From: Corynebacterium pseudogenitalium
GTDB lineage: Bacteria > Actinomycetota > Actinomycetes > Mycobacteriales > Mycobacteriaceae
DNA length: 64,000 bases
Direction: 5' to 3'
Assembly (NCBI RefSeq): GCF_024453815.1
Contig: NZ_CP072934.1
Coordinates: 186,001 to 250,000 of the forward strand
The notes beneath the pieces are model-generated. The model saw nothing but the letters and a program-made list of their open reading frames with translations, made no database searches and was not told the DNA's origin. A program made the position numbers and the translations under genes. Each line of letters begins with the position of its first letter. The stretch's first letter is position 1. Below are positions 1 through 8,205 of the stretch, piece by piece.

Positions 1-365
1 ATAACTTCGGGCCACAGGTTCGGGTCGTCGGTGCTGGGCTGTTGGTTGGCGACGTCGTCGTAGCCACTGTTGGTGGCGCGCGGGCGACTGCGGTCGTGGC
101 GCACGGAGTCGATCCAGGTGCGGCGCGCGATGGAGAGGAGCCACGTGCGGGCGGTGGAGCGGCCGGCGAAGCGTGGGAGGGCGCCGAGGGCGCGCAGGTA
201 GGTTTCCTGGGTGAGGTCGTCGGCGGCGTCGTGTCCTGCGAGGTGGGCGAGGAGGCGCCAGACGTCGTCTTGGGTGGCGGCGATGAAGTCGGTGAGGGCA
301 GCTTTGTCGCCCCGACCTGCCCGGAGGGCGAGGTCGGTGACGTACTGGCTATCGCTGCTGTTCAC
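1..365 (-). CDS. ECF-family RNA polymerase sigma factor, N-terminal part (cut by window edge)
   Basis: Reading the minus strand from a GTG at 365 gives an open frame to the window edge with the sigma-70 region 2 pattern of ECF factors: an acidic helix ending [12 protein letters not shown], then [19 protein letters not shown] (region 2.3/2.4 style), then a conserved W-I-D-S-V-R-H. About 121 residues are visible; the region 4 part lies outside. ECF sigma factors direct RNA polymerase to small stress regulons. It is divergent from the catalase gene; in C. glutamicum I recall sigC lying next to katA, so SigC is the likely orthologue, but that is inference and I leave the symbol blank. The start rests on frame and reading-frame quality; no strong ribosome binding site is seen. 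Confidence 0.85.
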   Translation of the reverse strand, partial: MNSSDSQYVTDLALRAGRGDKAALTDFIAATQDDVWRLLAHLAGHDAADDLTQETYLRALGALPRFAGRSTARTWLLSIARRTWIDSVRHDRSRPRATNSGYDDVANQQPSTDDPNLWPEV

Positions 366-397
366 GAATAAAAAGGGTACCAGTATCGGGAAAACCC

Positions 398-454
398 TTG
401 ATGTCACTCTGATATTCACGTATGGTATAAATAAACACCAACCCATAAGGAGGG
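398..454 (+). promoter_or_regulatory. katA promoter and strong ribosome binding site
   Basis: A TTGATG (398-403) and TATGGT (421-426) pair are separated by 17 bp, and an AAGGAGGG ribosome binding site lies at 447-454, seven bases before the catalase ATG at 462. No experimental start site is known to me; this is pattern matching. Confidence 0.45.
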
Positions 455-461
455 CCTAACA

Positions 462-2021
462 ATGGCAGAGAAGAACGTAGACCGCATCCTTTCGAACGGC
501 GAACGTCCAGCGGGCAAGGGGCAAACTACCCAGCTCGCCGGCCAGCCCGTCCCATCGGAAAACGTGAGTGTTACGCAGGGCCGTCAGGGCGCGAATGTCC
601 TGGATGACATTCACCTCATCGAGAAGCTTGCGCACTTCAACCGCGAGAATGTCCCCGAACGTATTCCACACGCGAAGGGCCACGGAGCATTCGGTGAGCT
701 GCACATCACCGAGGACGTGTCCAAGTACACGAAGGCGAAGCTCTTCCAGCCTGGCACCGTCACCCCGATGGCTGCACGCTTCTCCACCGTTGCTGGTGAG
801 GCAGGCTCCCCAGACACTTGGCGTGACGTCCACGGTTTCGCACTGCGCTTCTACACCGAAGACGGCAACTATGACATTGTCGGCAATAACACCCCGACGT
901 TCTTCCTGCGCGACGGCATCAAGTTCCCGGACTTCATCCACTCCCAGAAGCGCCAGCCGAACTCCGGCCTGCGCGACGACGAGATGCAGTGGGACTTCTG
1001 GACCCGCACCCCTGAATCTGCTCACCAGGTGACCTACCTGCTCGGCGACCGTGGCACTCCGAAGACCTCCCGTCACCAGGACGGATTCGGCTCCCACACC
1101 TTCCAGTGGATCAACGAGGAAGGCACGCCGGTCTGGGTCAAGTACCACTTCAAGACCCGCCAGGGCTGGGAATGCTTCACCGACGAAGAAGCCACCGAGA
1201 AGGCCGGCACGGATCCGGACTTCCAGCGCGAGGACCTCTTCAACGCCATCAAGGATGGGGACTACCCAATCTGGGACGTCAAGGTGCAGATCATGCCGTT
1301 CGAGGAGGCGAAGGACTACCGCTTCAACCCGTTCGACCTCACCAAGACGTGGTCGCAGAAGGACTACCCGCTTATCGACGTCGGCTACTTCGCCCTCAAC
1401 CGTAACCCGAAGAACTTCCACGCCCAGATCGAGCAGCTGGCACTCGACCCAGCCAACCTGGTCCCAGGCATTGGCCTGTCCCCGGACCGTATGCTGCAGG
1501 CGCGCGTCTTTGCGTACTCTGACCAGCAGCGTTACCGCATCGGCGCCAACTACAAGGACCTGCCGGTCAACCGCCCGATCAACCAGGTGAACACCTACGC
1601 CGAGCGTGGCTCCATGGCGTACTTCTTCAACGAGGAGAACGAGCCAAACTACAGTCCGAACTCCTACGAGAAGGGCGCCGGCTACCTCGACGACGGCGAA
1701 ACCTCCGCCAGCGGCCAGGACCTCGGCCTCGCCGAGAACCTGTACGTCAACCCGGACCCGGAGGGCACCGATCTGGTGCGCGCCGCCTACGTCAAGCACG
1801 CTGAGGATGACGACTTCGGCCAAGCCGGCACCCTCTACCGCGACGTCTTCGACGACGCCGCCAAGGAACGCTTCGTGCACAACATCACCAACAAGATGAT
1901 GGCGATCACCAACAAGGAGATCGAGGAGCGCGTCTACGAATACTGGGGCAAGATCGACGCTGACCTGGAAACCAAGGTCCGCGAATCCTTCGCCGCTAAG
2001 CGCGCAGCGCAGCAGAAGTAA
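462..2021 (+). CDS. katA: Catalase (monofunctional haem catalase)
   Basis: A 519-residue haem catalase that breaks hydrogen peroxide into water and oxygen in the cytoplasm. Visible motifs: distal haem histidine in RIPHAKGHGAFG (His70), the active-site Asn in GNNTPTFFLRDG (142/143), and the proximal haem-binding tyrosine in RVFAYSDQQRYRIG (Tyr352). The length fits small-subunit catalases with no C-terminal flavodoxin-like extension. The ATG at 462 is supported by a near-perfect Shine-Dalgarno. It is followed by a strong terminator, so it is monocistronic, and is divergent from the sigma factor gene, which suggests oxidative-stress control, although no OxyR site was identified by eye. Confidence 0.97.
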   Translation: MAEKNVDRILSNGERPAGKGQTTQLAGQPVPSENVSVTQGRQGANVLDDIHLIEKLAHFNRENVPERIPHAKGHGAFGELHITEDVSKYTKAKLFQPGTVTPMAARFSTVAGEAGSPDTWRDVHGFALRFYTEDGNYDIVGNNTPTFFLRDGIKFPDFIHSQKRQPNSGLRDDEMQWDFWTRTPESAHQVTYLLGDRGTPKTSRHQDGFGSHTFQWINEEGTPVWVKYHFKTRQGWECFTDEEATEKAGTDPDFQREDLFNAIKDGDYPIWDVKVQIMPFEEAKDYRFNPFDLTKTWSQKDYPLIDVGYFALNRNPKNFHAQIEQLALDPANLVPGIGLSPDRMLQARVFAYSDQQRYRIGANYKDLPVNRPINQVNTYAERGSMAYFFNEENEPNYSPNSYEKGAGYLDDGETSASGQDLGLAENLYVNPDPEGTDLVRAAYVKHAEDDDFGQAGTLYRDVFDDAAKERFVHNITNKMMAITNKEIEERVYEYWGKIDADLETKVRESFAAKRAAQQK

Positions 2022-2034
2022 CCCTTAACGATTT

Positions 2035-2069
2035 AAACCCGCCAGGACGGTGACGTCCCGGCGGGTTTT
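2035..2069 (+). terminator. Rho-independent terminator of katA
   Basis: ACCCGCC-GGACG pairs with CGTCC-GGCGGGT around a short loop and is followed by TTTT. It sits 14 bp after the katA stop. Confidence 0.8.
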
Positions 2070-2137
2070 GGTGTTTGTTGGGCAAGCTCGGCGGCTCACA
2101 TGGCGGTGCCTGAGCACCACCCTCCCAGAACCGGAAC

Positions 2138-2482
2138 CTAAATCCGGTAGTTCGGCCGGTTCGGGTGCCGGTCGCGCTTATCAGAGACGGTCACGCCGTA
2201 GAGGGTGCGGCCCATGATGAAGGAGCCGACGGAGCCGACGATCCATACGCCGGCGATGGCGATGATGGCGCGGAGGAAGTCGTTGAGGTCGAAGCCGGTG
2301 GTGGACCAGGACCAGATCAGCTTGGCAACGACCAGGATCGGAAAGGCCAGGCAGACGGTTGGGCCGAGCAGGTTCGCGCGGGTCAGTGCGTCGGGGGCGC
2401 GCAGCTGCAGGAGCGCGGTGGCGACCACCAGTAGGGTGGCCACGATGACGAGCGCTGCGACGATGATTTCGATGATGGTCAT
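2138..2482 (-). CDS. mnhG: Na+/H+ antiporter subunit MnhG/MrpG
   Basis: A 114-residue protein with three hydrophobic helices. It carries the MnhG/PhaG signature, a loop containing LRAPDALTRANLLGP, which in family members follows the first helix as LhaPTKATTLG. It is the last gene of a six-gene operon encoding a multisubunit cation/proton antiporter (Mrp/Mnh type) of the cytoplasmic membrane. Its start overlaps the stop of mnhF by one base, indicating translational coupling. A small hairpin (about 2130-2148) covers its stop codon, but no clear terminator was found; it converges on katA. Confidence 0.9.
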   Translation of the reverse strand: MTIIEIIVAALVIVATLLVVATALLQLRAPDALTRANLLGPTVCLAFPILVVAKLIWSWSTTGFDLNDFLRAIIAIAGVWIVGSVGSFIMGRTLYGVTVSDKRDRHPNRPNYRI

Positions 2483-2748
2483 TAGCGGCGTCCTCTCGTG
2501 ATGATACGGGCCATGGAGATGGTCGGGATAACGCCACAGACGAGGCCTGCGAGGATGGCGATTTCGTAGCCGATCATGGTCTGGGTCCAGATGGACCAGA
2601 CGAGGAAGATGGTGACCATGGCGTAGAAGATGAGGTCGGCCATGACGGCGCGGGAGAGTTCGTCCTTGACCAGGATCAGACCAGCGAGGCCGACGAGCAG
2701 GCTGAGCGCCATGACGATGACGCAGCCCATGAGGATCGTTTCAAACAT
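2482..2748 (-). CDS. mnhF: Na+/H+ antiporter subunit MnhF/MrpF
   Basis: An 88-residue, three-helix membrane protein matching MnhF. It has the helix-1 segment around GLAGLILVKDELSRAVMADL, a form of the family's R-x-x-GP-x-x-x-DR-hhAhD block in which the usual DR is weakened. Length is normal for the family. It lies between mnhE (3 bp upstream) and mnhG (1 bp overlap) in the mnh operon, and the protein is needed for assembly of the Mrp antiporter complex. Function is assigned from operon position plus hydrophobic pattern. Confidence 0.88.
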   Translation of the reverse strand: MFETILMGCVIVMALSLLVGLAGLILVKDELSRAVMADLIFYAMVTIFLVWSIWTQTMIGYEIAILAGLVCGVIPTISMARIITRGRR

Positions 2749-2751
2749 GTT

Positions 2752-3189
2752 CTAGTCCATCCTTTCCGCTGGTGGCAGGGTGTGGTCGTCGGGGTCGCCG
2801 AGGTCCACGTAGGGGTCCCACCCGATGGTTGCTGGGTCCAACGGGGTGGCTTTGACTGCCGGGTTGATGCGCTCTTCCATGTCGATGAGGCCAGCGATCT
2901 GCTCCAAAGGGTCGCTGCCGAACGCGGCCTGCACCAGCAACACGATCGGGCCGTCTTCCTGGGCGGGGTAGCGCAGTCCAAGGGACAGGGTGCCCGGGGT
3001 GACGGTGATGGAGGTGGAGTACCAGAAGATCTGCCAGTCGGTGGTCAGGCGCAGCGGGTAGTAGATGATGATCGGGTCAAGCCCGGTGTTGGGCTTGAAT
3101 GCGGCCGCGGCGGCGCTGAAGCCTGCGGCGAAGATTTCTTTGATGAGCCAGGCGGTGTAGCCCACGCCGTGTACGAAGCGTTGCAGCAT
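2752..3189 (-). CDS. mnhE: Na+/H+ antiporter subunit MnhE/MrpE
   Basis: A 145-residue MnhE-type subunit. An amphipathic and hydrophobic N-terminal third (YTAWLIKEIFAAG) is followed by a soluble domain with RYPAQEDGPIVLLVQA and IDMEERINP, typical of PF01899. This subunit is part of the Mrp complex at the membrane. It starts 2 bp after mnhD and is followed 3 bp later by mnhF. The C-terminal tail is longer and more acidic and proline-rich than in Bacillus MrpE, as is common in corynebacterial versions. Confidence 0.9.
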   Translation of the reverse strand: MLQRFVHGVGYTAWLIKEIFAAGFSAAAAAFKPNTGLDPIIIYYPLRLTTDWQIFWYSTSITVTPGTLSLGLRYPAQEDGPIVLLVQAAFGSDPLEQIAGLIDMEERINPAVKATPLDPATIGWDPYVDLGDPDDHTLPPAERMD

Positions 3190-3191
3190 GG

Positions 3192-4721
3192 TTAGTTACC
3201 TCCTTGGAGGGTGTCCACATCGGGGATGCCGATGGCGTCGTCGCCGAGGACGGCGGTGGTGTAGGAGTCGACGTCGAGAAGACTGTCGACGGCCGCGGTG
3301 CTGGCTGCCCAGAGCGGGCCGGCGCCGATGAACATGCCAAGCGACATGAACATGAGCAGCGCGGACGGTGCGAGCAGCTTCGCGCGGACGTTGAGGGCCT
3401 TCGGGTAGTGCTGCATTGGGCGACCCCAGAAGACGCGCTTCCAGACGCGCATCATGGACAGCAACGCACCGAAGGACGCGACGATGATGGTGGTGATTGC
3501 CACCCAGGAGCGCCAGTCGCCGGGTGTAGCGGCGGCGAGCACGATGGTGACCTTGCCGAAGAGGCCGGAGAACGGCGGGAAGCCGACGATGGAGAACGCG
3601 CCCGCAACGAAGACGGCGGAGGTGAGCGGGTCGCGGCGTGCGAGGCCGGACAGCTTCGAGATGGTGCCGGTCCCGTAGGTTTCCTCGATGGCACCGACGT
3701 TGAGCACGAGTGCTGCGATGGTGATCATGTGGTGCAGCGTGTACATGAGGCCGGCGGCAAGCGCGTAGCGGGCGTCGTCGTTAGTAAAGGCCAGCATGAT
3801 GAGGATGAACGGCATGCCGTTGACCATCTGGTAGCCCAGGACGCGGCGCATGGTGTGCTCAGCAAGGCCGGCGAAGCCACCGATGAGCATGGAGATCACC
3901 ATGATGACGATGATCAGTGCGTTCCAGCGCGCGTCCATGTCGAAGATGACCACCCAGATGCGGAAGAGCATGTAGACGGCCACCTTGGTGTGCAGGCCGG
4001 AGAACAGGCCCATGACGGCGGCACTGGTGGAGGGGTAGGTGCGTGGCAGCCAGGTATGGACCGGGAAGACGCCGGCCTTGGCGGCGATGGCGATGACGAC
4101 CAGGCCGGTGGCCACGGTGATCGGGCCGTTGCCGGCCGCGGCGCCGCGCAGGGCAGCGATGTTGACGGCGCCGGCAACACCGTAGATGTAGCCCACGCCC
4201 ATCACGAGCAGTGTCGACGCCGCCAGGTTCACCAGCACGAACGTGCGGGCGGACAGCAGGCGGTTGCGGGTACCGGTCATGGCGATGAGGCCGTAGGACG
4301 GCAGCAGCATGACCTCGATCATGACGAAGAAGTTGAACAGGTCCGCGGTGAGCAGCGCGCCGGAGACACCGGTGATGAGCACCAGGGTTAGCGGCGTGAA
4401 GTAGCGCGCCTGGGTTTCACCGGCCACGCTGGCGAACCAGTTGGAGGTCAGCGCCACGATCATGGTGGTGATCAGCATGATGGCCGAGAACTGGTCGGCG
4501 GCGAAGGAGATGCCGACGCCGCCCTGGTACAGGCCGATGACGTGGGAGACGGTGCCGTGCTCGGCGGTGTAGCTGTACAGCCAAATGGCCAGGCCGAGGT
4601 TGATGGCGGGGATGATGAGGCCCAGGGCGTCGTTGCCGCGCTTCCAGGGACTGAGCGTCGTCACCGCCGCCATGATGAGTGGCAGCGCGACGAAGACTGG
4701 GAGGATTGCGTCCGCACTCAT
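3192..4721 (-). CDS. mnhD: Na+/H+ antiporter subunit MnhD/MrpD
   Basis: A 509-residue polytopic membrane protein of the NuoN/MnhD (proton-translocating antiporter-like) family. Helix signatures include the conserved Glu in FFVMIEVMLLPSYGLIA and a Lys in KAGVFPVHTWLPRTYPSTS, the hallmark proton-pathway residues shared with complex I subunits. It overlaps the end of mnhC by 4 bp. It is predicted to form one of the two ion-translocating modules with MnhA. Confidence 0.94.
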   Translation of the reverse strand: MSADAILPVFVALPLIMAAVTTLSPWKRGNDALGLIIPAINLGLAIWLYSYTAEHGTVSHVIGLYQGGVGISFAADQFSAIMLITTMIVALTSNWFASVAGETQARYFTPLTLVLITGVSGALLTADLFNFFVMIEVMLLPSYGLIAMTGTRNRLLSARTFVLVNLAASTLLVMGVGYIYGVAGAVNIAALRGAAAGNGPITVATGLVVIAIAAKAGVFPVHTWLPRTYPSTSAAVMGLFSGLHTKVAVYMLFRIWVVIFDMDARWNALIIVIMVISMLIGGFAGLAEHTMRRVLGYQMVNGMPFILIMLAFTNDDARYALAAGLMYTLHHMITIAALVLNVGAIEETYGTGTISKLSGLARRDPLTSAVFVAGAFSIVGFPPFSGLFGKVTIVLAAATPGDWRSWVAITTIIVASFGALLSMMRVWKRVFWGRPMQHYPKALNVRAKLLAPSALLMFMSLGMFIGAGPLWAASTAAVDSLLDVDSYTTAVLGDDAIGIPDVDTLQGGN

Positions 4722-5146
4722 GCGCGTGGTGCTCCTTCCGTGTTGTTCATCTTGTTCGGGTTGAGGCGCGCGGTGCGGCCTGCGGTGGATAGCGCGGACG
4801 GGCTCAGGCGCATCAGGTCGTAGGTGCCTGCGACGCCGGTCGGGTTGTCCATGGTGTCGTCATCCTTGCCGAGTGAGGCCAGCATGAGCAGGATCGTGGT
4901 CGTCGCCATGGCGATGACGATGGCGGTGAGCACGAATGCCTGCGGGAGCGGGTCGGACAAGTCGGCGAATGCGGTGCGGGAGGGGAATGCCTCGCCGCGC
5001 CAGGCGCCGACGCCGGTGGCAAGCAGCGTCAGGTTGGAGGCGTGTCCGAACAGGGACATGCCGAAGATGATGCGGACCATGCCGCGCTGGAGGATCATGT
5101 AGACGGACCCTGCAACCAGGACCGCGATGGTAAGTGCCATGACCAT
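4718..5146 (-). CDS. mnhC: Na+/H+ antiporter subunit MnhC/MrpC
   Basis: A 142-residue NuoK-like subunit with three predicted helices and the family segment GSVYMILQRGMVRIIFGMSLFGHASNLTLL. A second in-frame ATG two codons downstream (5140) is an alternative start. It lies 5 bp after mnhA and overlaps mnhD by 4 bp. The C-terminal part, after about residue 100, is hydrophilic and longer than in Bacillus MrpC. The antiporter exports Na+ (and possibly other cations) in exchange for protons and supports pH and salt homeostasis. Confidence 0.92.
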   Translation of the reverse strand: MVMALTIAVLVAGSVYMILQRGMVRIIFGMSLFGHASNLTLLATGVGAWRGEAFPSRTAFADLSDPLPQAFVLTAIVIAMATTTILLMLASLGKDDDTMDNPTGVAGTYDLMRLSPSALSTAGRTARLNPNKMNNTEGAPRA

Positions 5147-5151
5147 GTGGT

Positions 5152-8061
5152 TTACAGCTCCTTCGTGGTAACTGGGCGCGGGTTTTCCGCGGGGTTGAGT
5201 GGGGCTGGGTGGGCGTCGACAGGCTCGGCGGGTGCTTCCGGCTCTGGTACATCCGGCAGTGGGTTTTCGCCGCCGCGGGTGTAGGTGAGGTCGGAAATCT
5301 CGGTGCCGGGGCGTAGGTAGCCGCCGAGCGCGTTGAGCGCCTGCGTGACCATGCCGAGCACGGCGAGGTAGATGCCGAAGTCGAAGATGAGGGACGTCGT
5401 CATGTGCTCCCCAGCGATGGTGCCGTGGATGGCGTACATGAAGCCGCCTTCGAGGAACCCGAGGAAGCCGGAGCTGATCGCGATGATGATGCCCCAGCCC
5501 GTCAGCCGGATCGGGGTGAGCTGCTTCACGACGTACGCATCCGCGCCACGGGACAGGTAGTTGAGGCCGAACGCGGTGGCCAGTACGAGCGCTGCGACGA
5601 AGCCGCCGCCGGGCGCGGTGTGGCCACGGAAGAAGATGAGGATGGACAGCAGTGCGAGGATCGGTACGACGAGCGCGGACGCCTTGCGCAGTGGCAGCGA
5701 GTTGAGCTGCGACTGGCCGAATGGGCGTGGGCGGGTGCCGGCCTCGAACATGTGGCGTGGCATGGACTGGACGACGGCCGCGATGACCACTGCCGCCATG
5801 CCGAGCACGGAGAGCTCGCCGAGGGTATCGAAGCCACGGAACTCAACGATGATGACGGCGACGATGTTGTCGGCGCTGGTCATCTTGCCGCCCTCGGTGA
5901 GGTACCACAGGGCGAGGTCGGAGCGGTCGTGGCGGCCCAGCAGGGCGTAGACGCCGAGGAAGGCGACCACGCCGGCGATGGCAGCGACGACGGCCGCGAA
6001 GACCTTGCGTGAGGTCGGGGTCTTGGGGAAGGTGCGTGGCTGGTAGCGCAGCACCACCATGATGATCACGACGGTCAGCGACTCGACGAGGAACTGGGTC
6101 AGTGCCACGTCGGGTGCGCCGAGCATGAGCATCTGCAGCGTCATGCCGACGCCGGTGGTGCCCAGCAGTACCGCCGCGGCGAGGCGGGAGCGGGTGCGCA
6201 CCAGGCCGATGACGGACAGGGCGATGATGGCGAATGGGATGAGGTCCCACCACACGTCGATGCCCTCGGCGCGTGGGGCGAGCGGCATGCCGTCGACACC
6301 CTGGGTGAGCACGGCGGTGCTGACGCCCAGGACGAGGATGCACAGCACGAGTGGCAGCAGGTGGCGCGACGGGTTGAACGTGTCCGCCATCGCGCCGAGC
6401 CAGCGGCCCACCTTGGAAAGCCCGCGGACCATGGCGTTGAGTAGGTCATTGCCGCTGGTTGGCAGCAGCTGCTTGTTCTCGACGGCCGCGAAGAACGGTT
6501 TGCGCACGAAGAGGACGAAGCAAACACCCAGCACGAGCACGATGAGCGAGACGATGAATGGCGCGTTCAGACCGTGCCACAGTGCCAGGTGTGAGTGGAA
6601 CTCGGTGTCGCCAGTGATGGTGCGCACGCCCGCGTTGATCGGGTTGTCTACCCAGCCGAGCGTGAACGGCAGGACCAGGGAGGTCAGGCCGGGCAGCGCG
6701 GCTGGCAGCCAGAGCGCGACGGGCGCTTCGGTGACGTGCGGCATGGGCTTGGTGCCGTCGATAAATGCGCCGAAGACGATCTTCGCCGAGTAGATGAAGG
6801 TCAGCAGGGCGGCAAGACCCGCGACGGCGAGCAGCAGCGGGCCGAAGCTTGTGGCGTCGAACGCCGTGAGGATGGATTCCTTCGAAATGAAGCCGAACAG
6901 CGGCGGGATGGCGGCCATGGAGGCCGCGGCCACGCAGGTGGAGGCGAAGGTGAACGGCAGCTGCTTGTACAGCTGGCCGAGGCGGCGGATGTCGCGGGAG
7001 CCGGCCTGGTGGTCAATGACGCCGATGAGCATGAACAGGGAGGACTTGAACAGCGCGTGGGCCAGCGTGTGCACCATCGCGGCGGCAAGCGCCGCCGGGG
7101 TGCCGATGCCGATCGCCGCGACGATCCAACCCAGGTGGGAAACCGTGGAGTAGGCCGTCAGGTGCTTCAGGTCCGTCTTCGTAATGGCGAAGGCTGCCGA
7201 CATCAGCGCGGTAAACAGGCCAGTGACCAGCAGCAGCGTGTTCCACGCGGTGACGTCGTGGAAGATGGTGGAGAAGCGCAGCAGGACGTAGACGCCCGCC
7301 TTGACCACTGCCGCCGCGTGCAGGAACGCGGAGACTGGCGTGGCTGCCGCCATGGCTTCAGGCAGCCAGAAGTGGAAGGGGAATTGCGCGGCCTTGGTGA
7401 AGGCGGAGAAGCCGATGAGCAGTGCCACCGTGGTGGTCAGCCCCGGCGACTGCGCCCAGACCGGCGACGCGAGCACTGCGCTGAGCTGCGTCGTTCCTGC
7501 CGCGACGGAGACGACCGCCAGGCCCGCCAGCAGCGTCAGCCCGCCGAAGAAGGTCAGGATGAGCGTGCGGTAGGAGCCGGCCTCGCCGCCGGAGCCGGAG
7601 CGGGCGATGAGCATGAAGGACGCGATCGAGACGAGCTCCCAGCCGATGAAGAGGAGCACGGTGTCGTCCGCAAGCACGAGCAGCAGCACCGAGAGGGTAA
7701 ACGCCGTCATGATGGTGTAGAAGCTGGTGTTGCCCTCGCGCTTCGGCAGGTATGCGGCCGAATATATAAGGACAATGCCGCCAATGACGAGCGCGAGCAA
7801 CGCAAAGAAGATGCTCAGGCCGTCCGCGCGCAGTGAGAACGCGATTTCGGTGCCGGGCCCGAGGATGTCGTTGGCCCATGTAAGGGACCACGTTTCCACG
7901 TTGCCTTGGGAAATGTTAGGAAATTCGCGGCCCAGCGTGACCGCTGCGGCGAACAGCAGGAGCGCCAGCGGCCAGCCTGCTTTCCTGTCGAAAACTCGCA
8001 CGAGCAGCGGCGATAGCGGAACCGTCGCGGCCACGAATGCGAGCACGAGAGGTAGTGCCAT
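5152..8061 (-). CDS. mnhA: Na+/H+ antiporter subunit MnhA with C-terminal MnhB domain
   Basis: A 969-residue polytopic protein, first gene of the mnh operon. The N-terminal ~500 residues are NuoL-like, with FIGWELVSIASFMLIA and the proton-channel block around KAAQFPFHFWLPEAMAAATP. A DUF4040/MbhD-like region follows (LMLGAPDVALTQFLVESL). The last ~150 residues match MnhB (FRGHTAPGGGFVAAL), so MnhB is fused, as I recall for C. glutamicum. The frame is open for another 123 codons upstream, but I choose the ATG at 8061: it has a GAGAGGG Shine-Dalgarno, and the encoded N-terminus (MALPLVLAFVAATVPL) is a proper first membrane helix. Confidence 0.95.
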   Translation of the reverse strand: MALPLVLAFVAATVPLSPLLVRVFDRKAGWPLALLLFAAAVTLGREFPNISQGNVETWSLTWANDILGPGTEIAFSLRADGLSIFFALLALVIGGIVLIYSAAYLPKREGNTSFYTIMTAFTLSVLLLVLADDTVLLFIGWELVSIASFMLIARSGSGGEAGSYRTLILTFFGGLTLLAGLAVVSVAAGTTQLSAVLASPVWAQSPGLTTTVALLIGFSAFTKAAQFPFHFWLPEAMAAATPVSAFLHAAAVVKAGVYVLLRFSTIFHDVTAWNTLLLVTGLFTALMSAAFAITKTDLKHLTAYSTVSHLGWIVAAIGIGTPAALAAAMVHTLAHALFKSSLFMLIGVIDHQAGSRDIRRLGQLYKQLPFTFASTCVAAASMAAIPPLFGFISKESILTAFDATSFGPLLLAVAGLAALLTFIYSAKIVFGAFIDGTKPMPHVTEAPVALWLPAALPGLTSLVLPFTLGWVDNPINAGVRTITGDTEFHSHLALWHGLNAPFIVSLIVLVLGVCFVLFVRKPFFAAVENKQLLPTSGNDLLNAMVRGLSKVGRWLGAMADTFNPSRHLLPLVLCILVLGVSTAVLTQGVDGMPLAPRAEGIDVWWDLIPFAIIALSVIGLVRTRSRLAAAVLLGTTGVGMTLQMLMLGAPDVALTQFLVESLTVVIIMVVLRYQPRTFPKTPTSRKVFAAVVAAIAGVVAFLGVYALLGRHDRSDLALWYLTEGGKMTSADNIVAVIIVEFRGFDTLGELSVLGMAAVVIAAVVQSMPRHMFEAGTRPRPFGQSQLNSLPLRKASALVVPILALLSILIFFRGHTAPGGGFVAALVLATAFGLNYLSRGADAYVVKQLTPIRLTGWGIIIAISSGFLGFLEGGFMYAIHGTIAGEHMTTSLIFDFGIYLAVLGMVTQALNALGGYLRPGTEISDLTYTRGGENPLPDVPEPEAPAEPVDAHPAPLNPAENPRPVTTKEL

Positions 8062-8205
8062 GGTGAACCCTCTCTGAGTTTGGGATTTGAAAACTGTCAG
8101 TTGCTTTAAAGGGTAGCAACAAGCTTGGACAAGGCCACAACATCTTTGGGAGCGTGCGGTGTGCCTTCCAGCATTCATGCAGTTGCAGGGGTTACATTGT
8201 GCACC

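Noticed and set aside
8125..8205. Longer N-terminus for the heptad-repeat membrane protein
   Set aside because: The 27 extra residues precede the signal-anchor helix, lack a ribosome binding site and overlap the likely promoter.
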